NCBI RefSeq assembly: GCF_900091455.1
Contig: NZ_LT607412.1
Coordinates: 2,356,001-2,420,000 of the forward strand
Length of the DNA: 64,000 bases
Direction: 5' to 3'
DNA from: Micromonospora coriariae
GTDB lineage: Bacteria > Actinomycetota > Actinomycetes > Mycobacteriales > Micromonosporaceae
Numbering within the stretch: position 1 is the stretch's first letter; every line of letters begins with the position of its first letter. The translations under genes and the position numbers were made by a program. Below the pieces are notes generated by a model. It saw only the letters and a list, made by a program, of their open reading frames with translations. It had not been told where the DNA came from and did not search any database. Of this stretch, positions 1-8,268 are shown in pieces.

Positions 1-1
1 C

Positions 2-1930
2 CTGGACAGCGGAGTCGGCGACGATGCCTCGGACACGAGCACGAGCGCCGGGTTGGGCACGACCGGCGGGGCGGCCAGGACCGCAGCCGACACGACCGGC
101 GGGGCGGCCAGCAGCGGCAGCATTGGCGATCATGACGGCCGGCGGTACCACGTGGGGCGGCGGCATGTCACCGACGAGCTGGGCGAGCCGTTGGTGCTGG
201 ACTGGCGGGCGCCGGTCTCCCGGTCGTTCTACCGGGCCAGCGCGCGCGATCCGCAGGGGGTGGCGGTCCGGCGCCGGTTCGGGTTCAGCAACGGGGTGCT
301 GACCAGCTTCGAGGACGAGCGACTGGACCGGGGCGAGGAGCTGGGTACGACCAGCCGGATCCTCACCGCGGAGATCGAGCGGCCGCGCGTCGGGCCGATG
401 CGGGACATCGTCGCGACCATCCAGCCGGAGCAGGACGAGCTGGTCCGGGCCGACCTGGCTGACTCGATCTGCGTGCAGGGCGCGCCGGGCACCGGGAAGA
501 CGGCGGTGGGCCTGCACCGGGCGGCGTACCTGCTCTATCTGCACCGGGAGCGGTTGCGGCGGGCGGGTGTGCTGATCGTCGGGCCGAACCGGGCGTTCCT
601 GTCGTACATCGCGGCGGTGTTGCCGGCACTCGGTGAGGTCGAGGTCGAGCAGGCCACCGTGGAGGAGTTGATCTCGCGGGTGCCGGTCCGGGCGGTCGAG
701 CCACCGGCGGTCGCCGCGCTCAAGCACGATGTCCGGATGGCCAACGTGCTGCGCCGCGCGGTGCAGGCACAGATTGGCACGCCGACCGAGTCGATCACCG
801 TGTCGGACGGCTCGTTCCGCTGGCGGATCGGGCTGGAGCCGTTGCACCGGATCGTCGAGGAGACCCGTCGGGAAGGTCTGCCGTACGGCACTGGCCGGGA
901 GCGGGTCCGGGCGCGGGTGGTGAGCCTGCTGCAGCGGCAGGCCGAGGCGCGACGGGCGGAGTCGCCCGGCGACGCCTGGCTGCGCCGGATGGGTCGGTGC
1001 CGGCCGGTGACCGATTTCCTGGACGCGGTCTGGCCGGCGCTCACTCCCGAGGGCCTCGTACACGGCCTGCTGGCCGACCCGGCGCGGCTCGCCGCCGCGG
1101 CGGACGGATTGCTCAGCGACACCGAACAGGCGCTGCTGACCTGGGCGAAGCCGGCCCGTACGGCGAAGGCCACCCGCTGGACCGCCGCCGACGCGGTGCT
1201 GATCGATGAGGCGACCGGGTTGCTGGAACGGCTCTCCGGGTTCGGGCACGTGGTGGTGGACGAGGCGCAGGACCTGTCGCCGATGCAGTGCCGGGCCATC
1301 GCTCGCCGTAGCGAGCACGGCTCGGTCACGCTCCTCGGTGACCTCGCGCAGGGCACCGCGCCGTGGGCGGCGACGGACTGGCGCGAGTCACTCGCCCACC
1401 TGGGCAAGCCCGACGCGGTGGTGGTCCCGCTGACGGTCGGCTTCCGGGTGCCCGCCGCGGTGGTCGCGTTCGCGAACCGGCTGCTGCCGGCGCTCGCGGT
1501 GGACGTACCCCCGGCCGAGTCGCTGCGCCGCGACGGCGGCCTGGACGTGCGTACCGTGACCGACCTGACCGCCGCGACGGTGGCGGAGGTGCACGCGGCG
1601 CTCGCGCACGACGGCTCGGTCGGTGTGATCGCCGCGGACGACGCGGTCGACGGGCTGCGCGCGGCGCTGGCCGCCGCCGGCGTCCCGACCGCGACCGCCG
1701 ACGACGTGACCGACGCGGAGCGGGTCACGGTGGTGCCCGCGACGCTGGTCAAGGGCCTGGAGTACGACCACGTGGTGGTGGTCGAGCCGGCCGCGATCGT
1801 CGCGGCCGAGGCGCGGGGGCTGCACCGGCTGTACGTGGTGCTCACCCGGGCGGTGTCCCGGCTCGCGGTGTTGCACCACGAGCCGCTGCCCGCGCCGCTG
1901 TTGACCTGGTCAGCGACCGGAGAGCGCTGA
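2..1930 (+). CDS. helD: HelD-like RNA polymerase-associated ATP-dependent helicase (5' end outside window)
   Basis: UvrD/Rep-like superfamily 1 ATPase of the HelD/HelR type, which in actinobacteria and Bacillus binds RNA polymerase and releases stalled complexes; some HelR proteins also give rifampicin tolerance. Visible are the family N-terminal motif VLDWRAPVSRSFYRA, Walker A GAPGTGKTAVGLHRA, Walker B with VVVDEAQDLSP, a motif V-like VKGLEYDHVVVVEP and motif VI LHRLYVVLTRAV. The frame is open to the left edge; the TTG at 53 is only an internal candidate, and a full family member is usually about 700 residues or more. The first residues are an odd Gly/Thr/Ala-rich stretch containing a 21-nt direct repeat. 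The 3' end overlaps the next, convergent gene by 21 nt. Confidence 0.88.
   Translation: MDSGVGDDASDTSTSAGLGTTGGAARTAADTTGGAASSGSIGDHDGRRYHVGRRHVTDELGEPLVLDWRAPVSRSFYRASARDPQGVAVRRRFGFSNGVLTSFEDERLDRGEELGTTSRILTAEIERPRVGPMRDIVATIQPEQDELVRADLADSICVQGAPGTGKTAVGLHRAAYLLYLHRERLRRAGVLIVGPNRAFLSYIAAVLPALGEVEVEQATVEELISRVPVRAVEPPAVAALKHDVRMANVLRRAVQAQIGTPTESITVSDGSFRWRIGLEPLHRIVEETRREGLPYGTGRERVRARVVSLLQRQAEARRAESPGDAWLRRMGRCRPVTDFLDAVWPALTPEGLVHGLLADPARLAAAADGLLSDTEQALLTWAKPARTAKATRWTAADAVLIDEATGLLERLSGFGHVVVDEAQDLSPMQCRAIARRSEHGSVTLLGDLAQGTAPWAATDWRESLAHLGKPDAVVVPLTVGFRVPAAVVAFANRLLPALAVDVPPAESLRRDGGLDVRTVTDLTAATVAEVHAALAHDGSVGVIAADDAVDGLRAALAAAGVPTATADDVTDAERVTVVPATLVKGLEYDHVVVVEPAAIVAAEARGLHRLYVVLTRAVSRLAVLHHEPLPAPLLTWSATGER
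58..111 (+). repeat. 21-nt direct repeat inside helD
   Basis: The same 21 nt occur at 58-78 and 91-111, encoding two copies of a TTGGAA segment. They form a low-complexity linker before the conserved helicase N-terminal motif. It is probably slippage within a tolerated surface loop. Confidence 0.6.
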
Positions 1931-2515
1931 GGCGATCTCACGCAGCGGCTTGCCGGGCTCGGCGATCGGCACCGTGAACGCCAACCACGAGCCGTCGGTG
2001 AACTCCACCCGGAGCCGCTTCGGGTTGAGCCGGTGCCAACCCACCCGCGCGTCGGCCACCGCGGCCCGGGGCGCCGACCAGACGATCCGGGTGCCGGCCA
2101 CCGCCCGCTCGTCGTCGGCCCGGCTCGACCAGAGCTTCATCGGCCCGGACGCGCACACCAGCAGCCGCCGGTCGGTGACGGCGAGGACCGTGTCGTGGAG
2201 CGTGAGCGCCGGAGGCACCGGCCGCCGGGAGTGTTGCAGCGTCGAGGCGAACGAGCCGGGGGCGCCCCGGCCGGCCACCCCGTGGGTGATGCGGTCGACG
2301 ATCCGGTCCCCCGCCGGGAAGGACAGCAGCGGTGAGATCAGGTTGAGCAGCACGGCGCCGACGTCGACGCCAGCGCCGGAGGACTCCGACTGCTTCGCGG
2401 CCGGCGGGTCGGGCGGCCGGACACCGTGGGCGATGTCCGTCTTCGCGACGGCGAGCACCCGTTCCCCCGGCTCGACCAGCTGGGTCAGCCGTTCCTGGTA
2501 GCTGATGTGCGCCAT
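1910..2515 (-). CDS. Hypothetical protein, 201 aa
   Basis: Family not recognised. The protein is soluble-looking with one hydrophobic stretch (VGAVLLNLISPLLSF, about residues 52-66) and a C-terminal half with alternating strands (TVLAVTDRRLLVC, RLRVEFTDGSWLAFTVP) that could form a PH-like barrel; that fold is a guess. The start ATG begins MAHISYQERL. The stop lies inside the 3' end of helD, so the two genes converge and overlap by 21 nt. No catalytic motif was seen. Confidence 0.7.
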   Translation of the reverse strand: MAHISYQERLTQLVEPGERVLAVAKTDIAHGVRPPDPPAAKQSESSGAGVDVGAVLLNLISPLLSFPAGDRIVDRITHGVAGRGAPGSFASTLQHSRRPVPPALTLHDTVLAVTDRRLLVCASGPMKLWSSRADDERAVAGTRIVWSAPRAAVADARVGWHRLNPKRLRVEFTDGSWLAFTVPIAEPGKPLREIASALSGR

Positions 2516-2690
2516 CGGCTCAGTGCCGGTCCGCGGTCAAGGCCTCCGGCTGGACCTCCAGCTCACTACTCGGCCTCGACACGGACCCTCCCCTGTGTCC
2601 TGTGCTACGGGTCAGCCGCACGGTTCTCCACCATAGGCACTCCGGGCCACTGTCGGTGACCCGACCGCTGAGCGGGACACCGGACATCGG

Positions 2691-2705
2691 CTTTGCATCG
2701 TAAAG
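2691..2705. promoter_or_regulatory. Imperfect palindrome overlapping a leaderless promoter
   Basis: CTTTGCATCGTAAAG pairs 5 of 7 positions about its centre. It overlaps TAAAGT (2701-2706), a -10-like hexamer 7 nt before the ATG at 2714. Its placement suits an operator for the winged-helix regulator encoded in the same operon; that is inference. Confidence 0.45.
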
Positions 2706-2713
2706 TAGTTTGC

Positions 2714-3352
2714 ATGGACTCCGACGACGACCTGCCGCCCTCCGACGCCGCGGCGGCGCTGCGGCTGATCCGCCACCAGCAGGCGGTCACCGCGACTCGG
2801 CTGGAGCCCGACGCCCGGCTCGTCTACTGGCCGTGGGGTGTGGCCTGGTTGATCGGCTTCGGCCTGTTCTTCCTGCGTTTCGCGCCCGACGGTCGGGTGC
2901 TGGTCCGACTGCCCGACTGGCTGCCACTGACCGCCCTCTTCGTCCTGCTGCTGGCCGCCGGAGCGGTTCAAGCGGTTGCCGGCGCACGGGCGTACGGCCA
3001 GGTGACCGGCGACTCCGCCCGGCGTGGGCTCTGGTACAGCTGCGCCTGGGGCCTGGGCTCCGTGAGCGTGTACGCGGCGCTCGGCCGGGTCTCCGAGCAC
3101 CTGCCACACGACCTGGCCGGCCTGCTCTGGTCGGCGACCGCCGTCGGGCTGACCGGCGCGCTGCACATGGCCGGCGGAGCCATCTGGCTGGATCGGGACC
3201 TGTTCCGGCTTGGCATCTGGATCAGCGTGATCAACTTGGCGGGCGCATTCGCCGGGCCGGGCTGGCATGCACTGGTCGTCGCGGTGGCCGGCGGCGGCGG
3301 AATTCTGGTCGCCGGAACGGTCGCCCGGCTGCGACAACGGCACCGGCCGTGA
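2714..3352 (+). CDS. Integral membrane protein of regulator/ABC operon
   Basis: A 212-residue membrane protein with about five hydrophobic segments (for example WGVAWLIGFGLFFL, PLTALFVLLLAAGAV, VVAVAGGGGILVAGTVA). The first gene of an operon with a winged-helix regulator, an ABC ATPase and a permease. The ATG at 2714 was chosen over the TTG at 2693 because it follows a TAAAGT -10 box by 7 nt, the leaderless pattern repeated elsewhere in the window. Its stop overlaps the GTG of the next gene (GTGA). Function unknown; accessory or sensory subunit of the exporter is a guess. Confidence 0.8.
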   Translation: MDSDDDLPPSDAAAALRLIRHQQAVTATRLEPDARLVYWPWGVAWLIGFGLFFLRFAPDGRVLVRLPDWLPLTALFVLLLAAGAVQAVAGARAYGQVTGDSARRGLWYSCAWGLGSVSVYAALGRVSEHLPHDLAGLLWSATAVGLTGALHMAGGAIWLDRDLFRLGIWISVINLAGAFAGPGWHALVVAVAGGGGILVAGTVARLRQRHRP

Positions 3353-3660
3353 CCGAACTGGACCCGGTGATCCACGCGCAGGCCCGGCTGCGGGTGGTCG
3401 CGAGCCTCTCCGCACTCGGCGACGGCGACCGGATCACCTTCCCCCGGTTGCAGGAGCTGCTCGCGATGACCCCGGGCAACCTGTCCGTGCACCTGCGCAA
3501 GCTCGAGGACGCCGGCTACGTCGAGATCAGCAAGACCCACCGCGGACGCACCCCGGCCACTCTCATCCGGCTCAGCCGGCGGGGCCGGCTGGCGTTCGAG
3601 GAGTACACCGAGAGCATCCGCGCCCTGCTCGACCCCACCTCGTCGAAGGAGCAATCATGA
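3349..3660 (+). CDS. Winged-helix transcriptional regulator, 103 aa
   Basis: A small winged-helix protein. The segment LLAMTPGNLSVHLRKLEDAGYV looks like the recognition helix region and ISKTHRGRTPATLIRLSRRG like the wing, as in ArsR/MarR-type single-domain regulators that sit next to ABC exporters. The GTG start overlaps the upstream stop (GTGA) and the stop overlaps the ATPase ATG (ATGA), so translation is probably coupled along the operon. It likely represses its own operon through the palindrome at 2691-2705. No sensor domain is visible. Confidence 0.85.
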   Translation: MTELDPVIHAQARLRVVASLSALGDGDRITFPRLQELLAMTPGNLSVHLRKLEDAGYVEISKTHRGRTPATLIRLSRRGRLAFEEYTESIRALLDPTSSKEQS

Positions 3661-4607
3661 TCCTCGCCCGCGCCGACCAGGCCAGCCGCCGGTACGGCGA
3701 CGTCCTCGCCCTCGATCGCGTCGACCTGGAAGTCCGGGCCGGTGAGCTGGTCGGCCTGCTCGGCCCGAACGGCGCCGGTAAGAGCACCCTGATGAACCTG
3801 CTGGTCGGTCTGCGCCGACCCAACGCCGGGCGCGTCGAGCTGTTCGGCGGCGACCCCCGCGACCCGGCGTCCCGGCGACAGATCGGGGTCACCCCGCAGG
3901 AGACCGGCCTACCCGGGACGCTGCGCGTCGGTGAGGTCGTCGACTTCGTCTCCGCGCACTACCCCGACCCGGTGCCCCGGGGAGAACTGCTCGACCGCTT
4001 CGGCCTTGGCGACCTCGCCCGACGACAGACCGGTGGCCTCTCCGGCGGGCAGCGCCGCCGCCTGGCGGTGGCGCTGGCGTTCGTCGGCCGGCCCCGACTG
4101 GTGCTGCTCGACGAGCCGACCACCGGCCTGGACGTGGCCGCCCGGCACACTCTGTGGGACGCGATCCGGGCGTTCCACGACGACGGCGGGACCGTCCTGT
4201 TGAGCAGCCACTACCTGGAGGAGGTGGAGGCGCTGGCCCGCCGGGTCGTGGTGATCGGGCAGGGCCGGGTGCTCGCCGACGACACCGTGGACGCGGTGCG
4301 CGACATCGTCGGCGTACGCCGGGTCAGCCTGGTCGCCGACGACCTGCCCGAGCTGCCCGGCGTGGTCCGCACCGAACGGATCGACGGCCGGCTGCACCTG
4401 CTCACCACCGACGCCGACCAGTTGGTCCGGGCGCTGGTCACCGCCGGGACCGCCTTCGCCGATCTGGAGGTGCGGCCAACCTCGCTGGAGGACGCGTTCC
4501 TGGCCATCACCAACGGGAGCGAGCCCGCCACCGGGCCAGAGCCCACCGGCGGCAAGTCCGCCCACCCCGCAACCGCCGCCGCCGGTGGCCGACCGACCAC
4601 CGCCTGA
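3657..4607 (+). CDS. ABC exporter ATP-binding protein
   Basis: A 316-residue ATPase energising the permease that follows. It shows Walker [10 protein letters not shown] (about residues 38-46), signature LSGGQRRRLAVAL, Walker B LVLLDEPTTGLD and H-loop LLSSHYLEE. The C-terminal region (RPTSLEDAFLAIT) resembles the tail of DrrA/CcmA-type drug or lipid exporters, followed by a low-complexity Ala/Pro/Thr tail. It starts in ATGA overlap with the regulator. The substrate cannot be read from sequence. Confidence 0.92.
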   Translation: MILARADQASRRYGDVLALDRVDLEVRAGELVGLLGPNGAGKSTLMNLLVGLRRPNAGRVELFGGDPRDPASRRQIGVTPQETGLPGTLRVGEVVDFVSAHYPDPVPRGELLDRFGLGDLARRQTGGLSGGQRRRLAVALAFVGRPRLVLLDEPTTGLDVAARHTLWDAIRAFHDDGGTVLLSSHYLEEVEALARRVVVIGQGRVLADDTVDAVRDIVGVRRVSLVADDLPELPGVVRTERIDGRLHLLTTDADQLVRALVTAGTAFADLEVRPTSLEDAFLAITNGSEPATGPEPTGGKSAHPATAAAGGRPTTA

Positions 4608-4621
4608 GGAGGCGAATCACC

Positions 4622-5359
4622 GTGCAGCTCGCCCTGGTTCACGCCCGCTACCAGCTCCTGGAGATCATCCGGATCCCGGTGGCCGTCGTCGGCAGCGCCT
4701 TCTTCCCGGCCGCCGCCATGATCTTCTTCGTGGTGCCGTTCGCCGGCGACGACCCGGTCGGCGCCACGTTCGCGACCGCGTCGATGGTCACCTTCTCGGT
4801 CATGAGCGCCAACATCTTCCAGTACGGCGTCGGTGTCGCCGAGGACCGCGACCAGCCGTGGAATCCGTACACCCGGACCCTGCCGGCCGGGCCGGCACCC
4901 CGGTTCGCCGGCCGGGTGCTGGCCGGCCTGGCGCTGACGTACCTCTCGCTGATCCCGGTCGTGGTGATCGGCGCGACGCTCACAGCGGCCCGGATCACGC
5001 CGGTGGCCTTCCTGCTGACCGCCGCCACCGTGGCCGTCATCTCGGTGCCGTTCACGCTGATGGGGCTCGCCATCGGCTACTCGCTGCCGAGCAAGGCGGC
5101 CATCGTGGTCGCGCAGGTGGTCTTCCTGCCGCTCGCGTTCGGCGGCGGCCTGCTCTCCGCGCCGGGCGACGCACCCGGGTTCATCGAGACGATCGCGCCG
5201 TACCTGCCCACCCGGGGCGCGGCGGAGCTGATGTGGGCGGCGGTGGGCGACTACCCCGTCGAGCCACTGTCGCTGATCATGCTCGGCGTCTGGGTGGTGC
5301 TGCTCGCCACGCTCGCCGGTTGGGCGTACCGGCGGGACGAGGGTCGCCGGTTCAGCTGA
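4622..5359 (+). CDS. ABC-2 type transporter permease
   Basis: A 245-residue inner-membrane permease with about six hydrophobic segments, typical of ABC-2 (DrrB-like) exporters paired with the preceding ATPase. A GTG start was chosen because GAGGAGG lies just upstream at about 4606-4612; the stop-to-start gap is 14 nt. The last gene of the 2714-5359 operon. The segment LPLAFGGGLLSAPGDAPGFIE is the kind of loop between membrane spans 5 and 6 seen in this family. Substrate unknown. Confidence 0.88.
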   Translation: MQLALVHARYQLLEIIRIPVAVVGSAFFPAAAMIFFVVPFAGDDPVGATFATASMVTFSVMSANIFQYGVGVAEDRDQPWNPYTRTLPAGPAPRFAGRVLAGLALTYLSLIPVVVIGATLTAARITPVAFLLTAATVAVISVPFTLMGLAIGYSLPSKAAIVVAQVVFLPLAFGGGLLSAPGDAPGFIETIAPYLPTRGAAELMWAAVGDYPVEPLSLIMLGVWVVLLATLAGWAYRRDEGRRFS

Positions 5360-5452
5360 CGATTCGTCCGTTTCCGCCCCGGCCCGCGGCGGGACGGTGC
5401 CAGGATTCCGGCAGGGGGCCGTCGTGGCCGCCGGGCCGAGAGGGGTCTTGAC

Positions 5453-6226
5453 GTGAGCACCGTCCCGCCGGGTACGCCCTGCTGGGCCGACCTGGCCACC
5501 CCGGACCTGACCGACGCGCGGCGCTTCTATCCCGAGCTGTTCGGCTGGACCGGCCGGGTGACACCGGAGCCCGAAGCGGGCGGCTACACCATCTTCCAAC
5601 TCGACGGGCGGTCCGTGGCCGGAGCCGGGCCGCCGGCGATACCGGACCAGGTGCCGATCTGGTCGACGTACCTCGCCACGGACGACGCCGAACTGGTCGC
5701 CGGCCGGGTCGAACGGGCGGGTGGACAGGTCGTGGTGCCGCCGTTCGAGGTCTTCGACCGGGGCCGGATGGCGGTCTTCGCCGACCCGGCGGGCGCCACG
5801 TTCAGTGTCTGGCAACCGCTGGCGATGCCCGGCGCCGAGGTGTTCAACGTGCCGGGCGCGATGAGCTGGACGGAGCTGGTCACCCCGGACCCGGAGGGCG
5901 CCAAGGTCTTCTACGAGCTGGTCTTCGGCTGGCAGCCGGACGACCAGCTCGTCGGCGGAATGACGTACACCGGGTGGCGGCTCGGGGCGCAGATCGTGGC
6001 CGGGATGATGCCACCGTTCGCCGACGACTTCCCGGCCGACCTGCCGGCGTACTGGACGGTGTACTTCGCGGTGGCCGACGCGGACGCCGCAGCGGCCCGC
6101 GCCGCCGAGCTCGGCGGGACCATCCTGGTGCCGCCCCGGGACAACCCGGCGGGCCGGTTCGCCGCCCTGCGCGACCCGCAGGGGGCGCTCTTCTCCGTCA
6201 TCGACCTCGGCCCGGACGGGGATTGA
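5453..6226 (+). CDS. Two-domain VOC (glyoxalase/dioxygenase fold) protein
   Basis: A 257-residue protein with two tandem VOC domains (about residues 5-125 and 135-255), each starting with a W-x-D/E-L-x-T-P-D segment (CWADLATPDLTDARRFY and SWTELVTPDPEGAKVFY). The layout resembles mycobacterial CFP-30B-like and Streptomyces proteins of unsettled function. Each half keeps a typical terminal strand ADPAGATFSVWQ / RDPQGALFSVID. Metal ligands are not obvious, so enzymatic activity is uncertain. GTG start; monocistronic, convergent with btuD. Confidence 0.85.
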   Translation: MSTVPPGTPCWADLATPDLTDARRFYPELFGWTGRVTPEPEAGGYTIFQLDGRSVAGAGPPAIPDQVPIWSTYLATDDAELVAGRVERAGGQVVVPPFEVFDRGRMAVFADPAGATFSVWQPLAMPGAEVFNVPGAMSWTELVTPDPEGAKVFYELVFGWQPDDQLVGGMTYTGWRLGAQIVAGMMPPFADDFPADLPAYWTVYFAVADADAAAARAAELGGTILVPPRDNPAGRFAALRDPQGALFSVIDLGPDGD

Positions 6227-6278
6227 CCGCCGGCTCAGCGGGGACGGACGGGGACTGACCGCCCGGCTCAGCGGGGGC
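6214..6278. repeat. Imperfect 32-33-nt tandem duplication at a convergent gene junction
   Basis: Two copies, 6214-6245 and 6246-6278, starting GGACGGGGA(T/C)TGACCG, then a third partial copy to about 6288. The first copy carries the VOC gene stop and the second the btuD stop, so a junction where two stops once lay close together seems to have been duplicated. Confidence 0.65.
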
Positions 6279-7083
6279 GGACGGGGACGACGAGGGGCCC
6301 GTGGGCGCCGGGGACGACCCGCACGCTGGCCCGGTAGTGGGTGGCGAGCAGGTGCTCGGTGAGCACCTCGTGCGGACTCCCGACGGCCACCACCCGACCG
6401 TCGGCGATCAGCACCATCCGGTCGGCGTACTCGCCGGCCAGGGAGAGGTCGTGCATGGTGGCGAGCACGGTCAGGCCGTGCTCGCGGCGCAACTGGTCGA
6501 CCAGCTCCAGCACCTCCTGCTGGTGGCCGATGTCCAGTGCGCTGGTCGGCTCGTCGAGCAGCAGCAGCGTCGCGCCCTGGGCCAGCGCCCGCGCGAGGAA
6601 GACCCGCTGTCGTTCACCGCCGGAGAGGGTGGCCAGCTCCCGGCGGTGGAAGCCGGTGAGGTCCAGCCGGTCGAGCACGTCGTGCACGGCGGCCACGTCG
6701 GCGGCGGACTCCCGGCCCAGCGGCGGGATGTAGGGGGTGCGACCGAGCAGCACGTAATCCAGCACCGACATGCCGGGCGGCACCACCGGGGACTGGGCCA
6801 CCGTGGCCACCACCCGGGCCCGGTCGCGGCGGCGCAGCGCGGCGCTCGGCGTACCGAAGAGGGAGATCGCCCCCGGTGCGGGCAGCAACCCGCCGACGGC
6901 GCGCAGCAACGTCGACTTCCCGGCGCCGTTCGGACCGATCACGGTGACCCACTCGCCGGCGGCGACGGTGAGGTCGACGCCGGTGAGGATCGGTGTGCCC
7001 TCCAGGCTGACGTGCAGCCCGCGCACCTCGACCGCCGGCGCATCGGCCGCGCCGTCCGGGACGGCGGCGGGTTCGGGGATCAC
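6268..7083 (-). CDS. btuD: Vitamin B12 ABC importer ATP-binding protein
   Basis: A 271-residue FecE/BtuD-type ATPase. Walker [10 protein letters not shown], signature LSGGERQRVFLARAL, Walker B LLLLDEPTSALDIGHQ and H-loop TMHDLSLAGEYADRMVLI are all present. The GTG start overlaps the permease stop (GTGA). The family also moves ferric siderophores and heme; cobalamin is favoured because the operon sits under a cobalamin riboswitch at 9225-9425. Expression is therefore expected to drop when B12 is plentiful. Confidence 0.92.
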   Translation of the reverse strand: MIPEPAAVPDGAADAPAVEVRGLHVSLEGTPILTGVDLTVAAGEWVTVIGPNGAGKSTLLRAVGGLLPAPGAISLFGTPSAALRRRDRARVVATVAQSPVVPPGMSVLDYVLLGRTPYIPPLGRESAADVAAVHDVLDRLDLTGFHRRELATLSGGERQRVFLARALAQGATLLLLDEPTSALDIGHQQEVLELVDQLRREHGLTVLATMHDLSLAGEYADRMVLIADGRVVAVGSPHEVLTEHLLATHYRASVRVVPGAHGPLVVPVRPR

Positions 7084-8195
7084 GTGAGCACCCGCCGGGC
7101 GGTACGCAGCACGAGCACGAAGAACGGGCCGCCGAGCAGGGCGGTGACCACTCCGATCGGAATCTCGGCCGGTGCGGCGGCGGTGCGGGCCACCACGTCC
7201 GTCAGCGCCAGGAACGCGGCGCCGAACAGCAACGACAGCGGCAGGATCACGCGGTAGCTCGACCCGGCGAGCAGCCGGACGGTGTGCGGCACGATGATGC
7301 CGACGAAACCGATCAGGCCGGTCGCGGAGACCGCCGCGGCGGTGCCCAGCGAGGCGGCCGCGATCAGCAGGTAGCGGGAACGCTGCGGGTGCAGACCGAG
7401 GCTCCTCGCCTCGTCGTCGCCGACCGCGAGGACGTCCAGCTCGCGACGGTGCAGCAGCACCACCACTGTGGTCAGCACGGCGTACGGCAGCACCAGCAGC
7501 ACGTCGTGCCAGCCGGCGGTGGCCAGCCGGCCGAGCAGCCAGGAGTAGACCGGCTGGATGCTGTCGGAGTGCCGTTGCAGCAGGTACGTCTGCCCGGCGG
7601 AGAGGAACGCGGAGACCGCCACCCCGGCCAGGATCAGCATCGCCGGTGACCGGCTCCGCCCGCCGGCGCCACCGAGCAGGTAGGTCATCGTCACGGCAAG
7701 AAGCGAGCCGGCGAACGCGGCCAGCGGGATGGTCAGCGGCAGGCCGGTGATCGCGCCCTGCCGGCCGACGCCGCCGAGCGCGATCACCGCGGTGACCGCG
7801 AGCCCCGCGCCGGCGGCCACGCCGAGCAGGTACGGGTCGGCCAGCGGATTGCGGAACACGCCCTGATAGCAACCGCCGGCCAGGGCGAGCAGGCCGCCGA
7901 CGAGCAGACCCAGCACCACCCGGGGAAGCCGCAGCTCGGTGACGATGGCGATCTCCCGCTCGGTCAGCCCGCTCTCCAGGTGCACCCCGGGTATCAGGTT
8001 GAGCAGCTCGGCGGCGACGCTGCCCGGCGGCAGGCTGATCGGGCCGAGCGACACCCCGGCGACCAGCGCGAGGAGCACCGCGAACACGCCGGCGACCAGC
8101 CAGCGCTTGCGCAGCCCGGCGGGCCGCGACGCGGGTGGCGTCGCGGCCGGCCGGGTGGACGGCGCCGGGGCGGCCGCCGGCGGCACCCCGGTCAC
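7080..8195 (-). CDS. btuC: Vitamin B12 ABC importer permease
   Basis: FecCD/BtuC-type permease with about nine or ten membrane spans and typical segments such as LPRVVLGLLVGGLLALAGG and GLIGFVGIIVPHTVRLL. The start is ambiguous: GTG at 8195 has AAGAAGG upstream at good spacing (371 aa), while GTG at 8255 is also in frame but would add residues encoded by a block (8197-8255) that looks like spacer rather than protein. The stop overlaps the btuD start. Works with BtuF and BtuD. Confidence 0.9.
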   Translation of the reverse strand: MTGVPPAAAPAPSTRPAATPPASRPAGLRKRWLVAGVFAVLLALVAGVSLGPISLPPGSVAAELLNLIPGVHLESGLTEREIAIVTELRLPRVVLGLLVGGLLALAGGCYQGVFRNPLADPYLLGVAAGAGLAVTAVIALGGVGRQGAITGLPLTIPLAAFAGSLLAVTMTYLLGGAGGRSRSPAMLILAGVAVSAFLSAGQTYLLQRHSDSIQPVYSWLLGRLATAGWHDVLLVLPYAVLTTVVVLLHRRELDVLAVGDDEARSLGLHPQRSRYLLIAAASLGTAAAVSATGLIGFVGIIVPHTVRLLAGSSYRVILPLSLLFGAAFLALTDVVARTAAAPAEIPIGVVTALLGGPFFVLVLRTARRVLT

Positions 8196-8268
8196 CGTGC
8201 CTTCTTGCGATAGCGACTGCGAGGCTCGCAACCCCGGCTCACTCGTCGCGCTCACCGACGGACGACGG

